From positions 19,927,851 through 19,991,850 of the forward strand of contig NC_079877.1 in assembly GCF_029227915.1 (NCBI RefSeq): 64,000 bases of DNA. Direction: 5' to 3'. A program made the position numbers and the translations under genes. Shown here piece after piece: positions 25,801-34,760 of this stretch (positions are counted from its first letter, which is position 1; the number at the start of each line of letters is the position of its first letter). Under the pieces are notes generated by a model. The model did no database searches and was not told the DNA's origin. It saw nothing but the letters and a program-made list of their open reading frames with translations. This stretch comes from Hydractinia symbiolongicarpus (taxonomy: Eukaryota > Cnidaria > Hydrozoa > Anthoathecata > Hydractiniidae).

Positions 25801-28800
25801 GCGTGTGTTTCTAAAGCTAACAGTATATATTTGGAAAACACAGGATTTTATATTAAAAAAGTGTGTGTCATAAGATTATATATGAGGGTGCCAATAAGCT
25901 GCAAAGCCCCATAATTTTTTATTTATTTTATTTATTTATCAAATATTTATACAGGATTGCCAATTCAGATTATATACAAGTATATACATGTACAATGTAT
26001 ATACTTGTATGTTGTCAAAATGGGTCCTGTAAAAAATAAAATTGTCAAAAATTAAAAAATTGTTGTTTGAAATGAAAAGAGATTTTAAAACGAAAATAGA
26101 AGGATTAAAAGAGGAAAAAGAAAAGAAAACATGACTGAAGGTAGAATAGAAACTACCACAAAGAGAGATAAGGTAAAAAATGATTTCGGATATTTACAGG
26201 AAGTTTGTTATAAACAAAAGCACCAGTGTATTAAATGACGCTCTTCCGAAATCAGGGCTTCCTTTCGGCAGTTTTAACCAGATCTTGTTGTTTCATGTTT
26301 GCTTGGTATGATTCGTTAAATTAAAATGTATTCGTTAAAATGGATTCGTTAAATTCATGTAGTTATCACATACTTCTCCGTTGATCGATTTCCGTACAAA
26401 TATACACGCTCTAGTAAGAAGTAACGCATTACAAGATGGTAATTTGTCATCTAGGTTTCCACCGTAGTCAATAATTCTACAAGTTCTAAGGTGAAGTTGT
26501 GACAGTTTTAAGCGTCTAGTTTCACAACGGTTAATTTTACAAAACCACAGTATGTATCCATAGGCTGTACCATACTTCTGTAGATAGCTGTAGCTGAGAC
26601 TTTGTTAATCATCGGTCGAATTTTTCGTAAGAGGCGTCTTTTCATGTCAGATGATAAACGGGACTCAATTATATACGTATCCTTCCCTGCAACAAAGAGG
26701 ACTGTGTCACCAGCATACATGATGGCATCAGAGTGCTTAAGTGGTCCCACGAAAAATCAAAAAAAATAATTTCATCTTATTTTATTGGAAATGTTTTATT
26801 TATTATCATAAAAAACTTTTTTTTTAAAAAAAGTTTTTTTTTGTCTTATTAGGCCCTTTTTTACAATCCTGTTTAAATAGCTGTGACGTCATAGTTGGCG
26901 AATGATTTTTTGTGTGTTAAGACAATTCAGCAAATGGAATGATAGAATCCAAGATCGTAATTTCATAATTAGAAATACTTATTTTATTTTATTTTCTATA
27001 ATTATAATCACATATTATATATTATATATTTTTGTGTTTATTCTTCCGAGTAAGGGACATAGACACCACCCTCTTCAGGCAAAACTTGTCTTATTTTCCA
27101 CACAACATGCGACGGTATAACTCGGCGATTACCTTTTTCAGGTCATTAGAAAACGAACCAAATGAATTGCTTGTAAGCAGCAAACCGAAAAGATTTGTTT
27201 GTAGGCGTGTCTTGCAGAAATTTCCCTCTTGTCTTGTGTAAGCATATTAAAACGAGACAAAGTTGCTTGAAATCCTCATTCTCAGTTATACATTTTATTC
27301 CTAAAAAAACAACGGATATTTGTACGATACATATCATTATTATTTGATATTTTAACAATACTTTTTATGTAGCTTAATCATATTTGAAAAAAATATGTTT
27401 AAGCACATATACCTTGGAATTGTTTGTCTGTTAATGCATCCACTTCTGTGCAACAAAGACAATAAATCTCCCAAGTTTCAGTCTTGCAGTTATCGCACTT
27501 GCGCCATTCGTTTCTCCCAACACGAAAACTTTCCCAATGTTTAACTAAAAATATCGTTTCTCTCTCAGTTACAATGTTTTTATTATCATCTTATTTAGTG
27601 GTCTTGAATTAAAAAAAGTTGCAGCCCTGTGGCTGTAAAAAGCTCATCAAAGGTTTCCATCTCATTATAACCGTCCTCATCTTCTCCAAAATTATTTTCT
27701 TCTTCAATAATACATACTCCAATTCTTCTTCGCTGTGTCTGTGTTCATAGGTTCTTAATAAAAAGACAATCTTTGCGCGTTAATTAAAAGATCAATAAAC
27801 AATTTTTCGAAAAAAGAATAAAAACTTTATACTAATTGAATCCAAAGAACAAAAAAAAAAAATCGAAAATTTTGTGGGACCACTCCTTTAAGAATTTCGA
27901 ATAGAAAAAACAGAATGAACATTACAGGTCCCAAAATTGACCCTTGTGGTACTCCAGAGGTTACTGGATGGTGATCAGAAAGTTTATTATCATATGTGAC
28001 ACATTGAGTCCTATTGAACAAATAGTCTGTGAACCAATTCAGTTCACGTTCTTTAATACCATAACAGGATAGTGTGGATAGTAACTTTGAGTGACTTAGC
28101 ATATCAAAAGATTTAGTGATTTATATATTTATTTGACAAATGTTTTACAAGGGTGGCCATTAAAACAGACATTAAAAAGTCTGTTATCAACATGGGTCCT
28201 TAAAATAAATAGGACAAAAAATATTAGTAACAATAAAACAAGAAAATGTAAATGTACAAAAAAAATGGTCAGTATAAAATATATAAACAACAGAAAACAC
28301 ACAGGCTAAAAATCAAAATACCACACTAGAAAAAATGAGTCGATCAAGACGAAAAACAAAAAACAAACAATAATGTCCAATGGGAGTGTATTGTAAATAT
28401 GTACGCCAGTGTAACAGAAAGCTCAACAAGCATATTCCAAACGAAGATTAGGTAATTTCAAGCTATTTCTGTTGTACGTATATGTTTCTTGTATGGTTTG
28501 TTTTTGGGTAGTAATTTTTAAAATTTTCACACACAACGTTGTCCAAGCAACGGCGAATGAAATTACATGCTCGCATTTCTATCATATTGACAGTATCAGG
28601 TGGTGTCAAGAATTAATTTCCAATAATAGAAGTTGCTCGTCTATGTAAATATTGGAGTTTGAGTAGTTGTGTCTGAGAATTCTTAAGGTGATCAAATTCG
28701 CAATATGTTAATACTGGTTGAATCATTACTTGAAAAATTGCCAATGCAGCTTTTTCTGTAATCAGCGGTCGAATGCGATATAGTAAACGTAATCTACCGG

Positions 28801-30026
28801 AAGCATTTTTATACGTTAAATCAAAGTTGCTGCTCAAATTCAATGATGGTTTGATAAGTACACCAAGATATTTATACGTGGATGTTACCCTCAAAGTTTG
28901 GTAGCCATAAGTTACGTTTAATGAGCTGTTCTGTTTGGGGAGGTTATTTTTCGAACCAAGTAACATTGCTTCAGTTATTCCTGCTTAAAGATTTAAAATT
29001 AATTCATTTTCCAAACACCATGCAAGTACACAAGTCATGTCGAATGAAAGACGGGTATCTATGATGTCTAAGTCCTTACCGTATTATTATTATTTCCTTT
29101 ATAGTGTTAGGTTGTATAAGTTTGCCGGGCAGGTAAGTTCGCTATACAAAATTAGGGCTTCTTGCAACTGCTATTGAGTAGAATGGCTTTTCTACATAGC
29201 ACTTACCACTTTGTATATATACTCCAACGTAGCATGCTGTGAAGGTTTAAAGCAAGGTTCACAGGTCTGGCAACCACCAAACATTGCGCAACGGAAGTTC
29301 ACCAGATCAGATTTTGATCCTTAGGCTTTATTTTGTTGTTGTTAGGTGTTGTTTTCTGCTTTTAAATAATTTAACTATATCTTATTACTGATTTCCATTT
29401 ATATTATTCAAATTTAATCAATTGGAACTTTATGAGAGACATTCAAAGAACAATATGGCGAACTTACGCGTGACCTGGTGAATTAATGAGTCTTACGGAG
29501 GGGTAGCTTATGCGGAAGGTAGATGAGATGGCGTAATTAAACTGGGAGTCATGTTACGCAGCACAAATTTAACTGTTGTTTAGTAAAAAACCCAGACCCA
29601 TAGTATAAGTGTATGGCGTTTTAGGTAAGTTTTACTGAAATGTTGTTGAACTTATACACAACTTTACGTTAACTATAAAATTAGTTAATAACTATAATAC
29701 CTAATATAATAATTATATGAATATTAGTAAAAATAAATAACAATAATAAGCTTAAAAAATAAGGTAAGAAATAATAAAGTAGGAGAAAAGCCTACTTACC
29801 TTGGTTGAAAAGGGCTTGGACCAAGCGGTTTCAAGCAGTTTAAAATTCCATGGTCAAGAATTTGTTGGTCTCTTCTTCCTGGTGGTAAGTAATTCTTTTT
29901 CTTAGCTAATTTTTGCTTTTTGTTTCGCTCACAGTTCTTCAGAATGTTTAATCTCCATTCTTCTTTACTTTGTTTAGGTGGAAGAGGTCTTCTCTGTAAA
30001 ATGCTTTCGCTTTCTTTTTTATCCAT
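19873..30026 (-). CDS. Leucine-rich repeat protein with C-terminal Cys motif
   Basis: Twelve exons in transcription order: 30026-29800, 25289-25033, 24677-24627, 24129-23886, 23731-23647, 23430-23344, 23045-22964, 22530-22461, 22288-22205, 21344-21200, 20831-20740, 20044-19873. They total 1596 nt (531 residues), and phases agree at all joins. The first ~260 residues are basic then Ser/Asn-rich linker. LRRs follow (LSSVNLSFNNF, LISLNMRNNPIKSI, LEVLDVSYNCIPRL, LKELYLDGNFIRHFP). The C-terminus has CDYC...VCSQSC, a possible zinc-binding pair. The tail recalls LRR1-type proteins (CUL2 substrate receptors) or LRRC63, but I am not sure which. The exon 4 donor (23886) was chosen because it keeps frame; a nearer GT at 23904 does not. 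An in-frame upstream ATG at 30062 would add 12 residues. Confidence 0.85.
21640..21875 (-). repeat. Fragment of the TGACGTCA-rich repeat family
   Basis: Within an LRR-gene intron, this is the complement of the 45300-45490 segment: it shares GCTGACGTCAGCA and a variant of the GTGGAAAAATCCAC module with the CTAGTC flank. Confidence 0.75.
25918..26736 (-). mobile_element. LINE 3' part: reverse transcriptase remnant and tail
   Basis: The minus strand reads a degraded RT palm and thumb (IMYAGDTVLFVAG, then RKIRPMINK...VQPMDTYC) and ends in an AAAT-rich tail near 25918. The catalytic YADD is altered to YAGD. It continues the fragment at 27894-28110, the two being split by the TTAA-flanked element. 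CR1/Jockey-like by the RT style; subfamily unsure. Confidence 0.7.
26741..27889. mobile_element. TIR element with TTAA flanks, inserted in a LINE
   Basis: Inverted ends GTGGTCCCAC(G/A)AAA sit next to TTAA at both sides (about 26738 and 27890). TTAA duplication is the habit of piggyBac and Kolobok elements. It interrupts the LINE RT between its GVPQGS block and its YAGD block. It carries pieces of a gene with a P2X7-like intracellular domain. No transposase is seen. Confidence 0.65.
27037..27770 (-). pseudogene. P2X7-like intracellular-domain gene of the TTAA element
   Basis: Three coding blocks on the minus strand. An acidic block (~27750-27600) has RRRIGVCIIEEENNFGEDED. A Cys block (~27545-27424) reads WRKCDNCKTETWEIYCLCC and ends at a donor. 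The last block (~27290-27037) reads NEDFKQLCLVLICL...FRFAAYKQFIW, then after a one-base shift NRRVIPSHVVWKIRQVLPEE and YVPYSEE. This layout (C-x2-C...CC, then AY+QF, then R+VIPS.VVWKIR) is the zinc-binding ballast domain seen at the C-terminus of P2X7 and in many invertebrate transposon-linked genes. The frameshift marks it as broken here. Confidence 0.6.
27894..28110 (-). mobile_element. LINE reverse transcriptase fragment (palm)
   Basis: Translation shows ITKSFDMLSHSKLLSTL, LNWFTDYLFNRTQ and GVPQGSILGPVMFILF, core RT motifs of a non-LTR retrotransposon. Its 5' side ends where another LINE copy's tail begins (28120), and its 3' side is cut by the TTAA element. Confidence 0.8.
28120..28970 (-). 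mobile_element. Second LINE copy, 3' end
   Basis: The minus strand encodes an RT thumb region (TYKYLGVLIKPSLNL, RLRLLYRIRPLITE, MIQPVLTYCEF) followed by a non-coding 3' part resembling that of the 25918 copy, with an AT-rich tail near 28120. It is 5'-truncated, as LINE copies commonly are, and landed in an older LINE. Confidence 0.75.
28971..29799. other. 5' portion of LRR intron 1
   Basis: Apart from the donor at 29799 I see no coding or structured feature. Confidence 0.5.
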
Positions 30027-30086
30027 GTTTGACAGATTGGTTAGTAGCAACAATGAAAACAAACGACGCCAGAGCCGAGCTCCTTA

Positions 30087-30180
30087 GGGCCTTTTTATAT
30101 GAGACCGGGAAACTCAGTCCACCGAGATATCCCGCATGACCGAGATCTCGGATATTTGGCAAAGAACGCTGAAAATTACG
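30087..30180 (+). mobile_element. Terminus of a PIF/Harbinger-like element
   Basis: GGGCCTTTTTATATGAGACC preceded by TTA matches the ends of the complete MITE at 55232-55974, and the next ~70 bases match the MITE's right end in inverse. The partner terminus was not found nearby, so this copy is broken. It begins only ~60 bases upstream of the LRR start codon. Confidence 0.7.
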
Positions 30181-30235
30181 TAAGGCCGCGACGCGGCCGC
30201 AATGTAATTTGGATTTTATGAATAAAATTGAAGTA

Positions 30236-30527
30236 CGATATAATGCTGAGTCATTAATCCTATAGCGCTAGAATAAGTAAGAGACCGGAGGAAAACAAAA
30301 ATAAATACCAAATAAAGTAAAATGCACATGTTTTATTTTCAATGAAACATAAATATCATAACGTTAGTTCGAACCACGGCATGAACCTCTGCATCCACTT
30401 CGATAGCCGTAACCACCACGATTTCCTCTTGATGCTATAATAATGGAAAAAACACTGTTTGTAATTTTATTTCATAAAATTCCCGTCGATATAATGCTGA
30501 GTCATCAACCCTATAGCGCTAGAATAA
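30236..30527. repeat. 41-bp direct repeats, 251 bp apart
   Basis: GATATAATGCTGAGTCAT...CCTATAGCGCTAGAATAAG occurs at 30236-30276 and 30487-30527 with about two differences. It lies on the 3' side of a DIRS-like recombinase ORF and could be split terminal repeats of that element. Between them the minus strand has a possible terminal exon (30433-30360) reading SRGNRGGYGYRSGCRGSCRGS then stop, followed by AATAAA near 30335; its parent gene is unknown. Confidence 0.55.
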
Positions 30528-30554
30528 GCGCGGCCCTATGGGCCACACATATCC

Positions 30555-31835
30555 TCAGTTCGAAGCGCCACCCAATCCTATTGCTTTTTGATATCCTTGC
30601 GACACAGGCTGGATAGTTTTTTGGTAATGCTTTTGCCAAGTTGTCTTACCAGACCAACTGCCCGATTTAAAATATCCGAGGTTGAAAGACCAATAAGTTT
30701 GGCTTTAGAAGTAGAAGCAGACCTTGTGGAGTGCGCGGAAAACGAATTAGTATCAATCCCTGCGTCATTCAAGATCGACTTGATCCACCCCTGCCACAGT
30801 AGATGGTACCACTGCTTGGTGGGGACGTAAAGTACTCAAGAGTAGCTGAGATTGTTTGTCACCAATTCGCCACTCCTTAGTTCTTCTGATGTAACAATCA
30901 ATTGCGTCTACAACACACAATTTGGAGTTGTTGGAAAAACTCTATGCTAGGAGGAGAAGAGCCTTTTTCCTGGTTTTAGTTAATTTATCAAACGTAAAAA
31001 CGTAACTATCCTGAGACCTAACCATGTGATTCATGCTTAAGTAACAAACTTCAGACCCCCTTGATGCAGAGTGCTAACAATATTGCTAATTTGTGAGACA
31101 GAATTTTTATAGATAAACCGTCATCATTTGATAAAGTATTAAGATAGTCAATAACTACTTGCAAATCCCAAATAAATGTAAATCGAGGTTTGGTTGGTCT
31201 CAAATTAAATACACCTGTCATAAGTGAACAAATCCTAGGGTGTTCACCTACATTAACAGAATTTATAGGATTATGATAAGCTGAAAAACCTGACCTATGA
31301 CCATTTATTGTGCTGTATTCAGAACCTTTGTGAAATAGCATTGCTAAGTAGTTGGCAATTACATTTACGTCACATCGAACAGGATTAGCCTGTTGTTGCA
31401 TACACCAGCTAGTCCACTTCGTCCAGGCCGATTGGTAATTAGAAATTGAGCCTCTGCGCCTGGAGTTTGTGATAAGAGCTGTAGCTTGCTCTGATAATCC
31501 CTCTGAAGCCAAGCGTTGCCTGAAACAGTCCAAGCCGCTAGCCTCAGTTGTTTTTGACTTACTAGTGGGTGTATTTGTCCCTGAGCATTTGTTACAGCTT
31601 GGGGATGCATAGGCAGGAGCATTGGATTCTGAATCGACATTTCCAGCAGAACTGAATACCATGGCTGACTTTGCCAAGTTGGTGTTATCAAAAGCAGAAC
31701 TAACCCTTCCTGGACCACTTTCCTGAGAACTTTAGTTATCAGACAAAATGGAGGAAGTGCATAACTGTACAGATCCCCCCCCCCCCCCCCCCACGCCTGT
31801 TGAAGTGCATCTATTCCCACACTGTTTGGGTCTGG
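30555..31835 (-). pseudogene. DIRS-like retrotransposon: RT/RNase H end and tyrosine recombinase
   Basis: An upstream block (31835-31470) matches the tail of DIRS RT/RNase H proteins (LPPFCLITKVLRKV, TPTWQSQPWY). Overlapping in another frame, a recombinase ORF starts at 31677 and reads STINGHRSGFSAYH, KPRFTFIWDLQVVIDYL and LSIKILSHKLAILLAL. After frame changes it continues SRGSEVCYLSMNHM, KLCVVDAIDCYIRRT, then AHSTRSASTSKA at 30730 (H-x-x-R of tyrosine recombinases). Overlapping RT and recombinase frames are typical of DIRS elements. Several frameshifts and a poly-C run show it is inactive. Gag and most of RT are missing. Confidence 0.75.
31776..31792. repeat. Poly-C run
   Basis: About 17 consecutive C inside the DIRS-like remnant; prone to length error in sequencing. 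Confidence 0.9.
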
Positions 31836-32620
31836 ATTGACGTTAAAATAGTGTTATTGACGTCGCGCTGTAACGTCAAAAAATTTAACATATAAGATAT
31901 AAGTTTTTCGGCGACATCAAAGGAAAATGACGATATTCACTTTGTCTTTTACGGACAGACACAGTCCTGTATTATTATATAGACTAGCCGATAAGGCCCA
32001 TGGAAAAATCCACTGAGACAGGATAGAAATTTGGATGAGGTCAGCAACTTATCCATTAAAAAGAATTTAAAATTTTGTTTTCACGTTGCTTCTATTGTCG
32101 AGAACTTAAAGCGCTGATCAAGAAAATGTATATGATCATGTGCTTTTGATGAGCGATTAATAAGATAAAAGGGTTTAAAAATTTTGCTGACGTCGGCAAA
32201 GACCTGCTAAGATACTAAAAATTTTCTTTAGAAATTTGTACACCTGTTGCCTTCAACGCATAGATCTTGAAACACTGATCAAGAAAATGTATATGATCAT
32301 GTATCTTTGACAAACGGTTGCAGAGATATTGGTGTTTGTAGGTTTTGTGATGACGTCATCAACCCGTTCTGAAACGGATTCGGGGACCCAGGTTTGGGAA
32401 ACTTGCCCAAATTGGTCCCAGGTGGTCCCTAGTTACCCACGCAGTGAAAAATCATTGACGTCACGACCTCGTTTCCAAATTATTTGGTCTCAAATTTTTA
32501 AATGCACTGTAACGGCTTCATTAATTCAATACAAGAAGCCCTGCGGCTTGAAGATTTCCGCCTTAAGCAAACATGTTGGAAAGCAATTATATGCGTTGCG
32601 ATCGAGGACAGTATTAATTT
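31836..32620 (+). repeat. TGACGTCA-rich repeat family, single copy
   Basis: It begins TTGACGTTAAAATAGTG, contains the CTAGCCGATAAGGCCCATGG module, TGATGACGTCATCAACCCG and CGGATTCGGGGACCCAGG, and ends in AATGGCTTCATTAATT. This is the same order as the 45.1-48.2 kb array. It abuts the 3' side of the Helentron. Confidence 0.85.
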
Positions 32621-32728
32621 AAAAGTTTAAAATGCAAAAAAAAAATAAAGGAGGTTAAAAACACGAAGAAAAAAGTTGTTTGAAGTCGTCTGTAAAGATT
32701 TTGTGTTTCATAGGTTGTTTTTTTCAAA

Positions 32729-34760
32729 TCAGAGAGAGAGTTTAAGCCTGATTGCATCGTGATCACTGAAATAGACAGTTTTAACAAAGGTCTCGACATT
32801 AAAAGTATTTAATACATTCTCACGGATATAGACATGGTCAATAAGTGAACCTGATATATGAGTTGGCGAGGTTACGACTTGTTTATATCCAGTAAGAAAA
32901 TCAAGGAAATAGTTTTCATCGCTAAATGCATTCACATTAAAATCTCCGAGTATAATATCAACAGTTTCATTTCCCAAAAAATGTTGAATAAGGTATAATG
33001 ACTCATCTCTATTGAGGGAATTTTTACGATATAGAAGCAAAACATTAATAGCGTTTTCGTGAAACGTTCTTTTTGTCATTCTAAAAAATATTGCACCAGG
33101 AATTTTTACAATATCAAACAATTCTATAGTTTCATTATGACCAACTAAAAGACTAGAAAATTTGTCCACATTGTTGTTTGGAATTAAAGTAAAGTAATCT
33201 AGTTTTGAGTCGAAATGTGAGTTCAATGGTATCTGAGTTTCCGTTAGGCATAATAAATCACTTTCCATGAGAACGCGGTCGGACCTAATATCGTTTTTAT
33301 GCTTGTTGTAGGATCTTGTATTAAGCAAAGTGACCATAATAGAATTTTCGCTAATTACACCAGTTTCTTTTTGTGTCAATTTTGAATGTTCTCGCATGGA
33401 ATTGTATTGCTCTGTTGCTCGTGTGTCTGACTTAATGGTTGACTTAGCAAATGTACCCGTTATGTATAAACCGTCTAAACTTGTGACTCGACTTAATGCA
33501 ACATATATTTGTCCTGAGTGAAAGGCTCGTTGTTTTAATAAATCAAAACAGACAACAATTTTATCAAACGTTTTTCCTTGAACCTTGTGAACAGTACAGG
33601 CCCATGACAGCATTAATGGAAATTGCAGCCGTTTCATAGAAGGTGAAGATGGATTATGTTTGTTAAATTTGATTTCTTTCTCTACTCTATTAATTGGTAC
33701 AACATTTTCTTGAATAGCATATGGATCTGTTCTCATAGCTTTAAGTCCAGTATATATGTCTTCCATTTTCAAATATATTCTTGTTACATTTCCTGAGCTA
33801 TCGGTTTTCAACCGATGAACAGTACCTATCTGTCCGTTAATGAGTTTATCAGATACATCAATATTTGACGTCAACATGACTTTTGCATGAAGTTTTAGCA
33901 GAAGGTTTCGCGCAAGTCCACCTGTTTCCATTTGAGTGCGAGAATTAAAATTTTGGACTAATTGCACGGGTATATTTTCTGGAATTTTGTCAATAGCTTC
34001 GATATTTATTTCGTCCGATGTTATGCTATTAGGCATTTTTTTGTTATGCTCAGAGGCGGGTTGATTTTCAGCAAATATATGAATTGCATTTTTGGGGTAA
34101 TGTGGGTCATTTGGTGAAATAAATTTAGAATTTAGTACATCTTCGTGTCGCGTTTCTAATTTTCCCACTCTGATATTGTTTAATAATTCAATCAAATGTT
34201 GATCACCACGCTGTCTCATAACTTCCGTTAGTTCAGCAATCTTATAATGCTTCCAGCAATGTGAAAGATTTAACAATGCATCTTTGTATTCTGCGTAAAC
34301 TGGCCTTGCTTGAATTGGTGGAAGTTGGTAAAAATCGCCACATGCTATAACAGATATTCCTGCAAATGGAATGTCATCTGCGCATCCAAATATTTCGGTT
34401 AGCCGTTGATGAATATGTAAAAGTAGCTTGTTTGAAACCATTGAGATTTCATCTATTACAATAACGCTTTGTTCTGAAAGCTTGTTTCGCAGCATACATT
34501 TCTTTTTATCACTTAACTTAGAAATGTTTTTAGTGAAATTTCTATCCGCTGGTATACCTAAGGCTGAATGTATTGTATTTCCCTCTATATTAATGGCAGC
34601 AACACCGGTTGGTGCTAAAATGAGAATTCTATCCTTTTCTAAGTTTCCTGCACGATAGGAAAGTGCTTTATTTAGCATGTCAGAAATTGTTGTTATTAAA
34701 TGGGACTTTCCACAACCTGCACTTCCTGTTAGAAAAATGTGAATTGGCTTAATTTTATGG
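32729..34760 (-). CDS. Helentron Pif1-like helicase fused to AP-endonuclease-like domain
   Basis: The frame opens just upstream of the Walker A motif (GSAGCGKS, ~34710) and its first ATG is at 34678. Helicase motifs follow in order: APTGVAAINI, VIVIDEISM (Walker B), CGDFYQLPP, LTEVMRQR, then TVHKVQGKTF and YVALSRVTSL. From ~33330 an exonuclease-endonuclease-phosphatase fold follows: CLTETQI, DIILGDFNVNAF, GSLIDHVYI and SDHDAIRL, with the usual catalytic E, D, N and SDH present. The helicase unwinds DNA for rolling-circle transposition; the endonuclease resembles that of CR1-type LINEs. It is the downstream part of the 34729-39195 ORF, displaced by one base. It ends at 32729. Confidence 0.9.
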
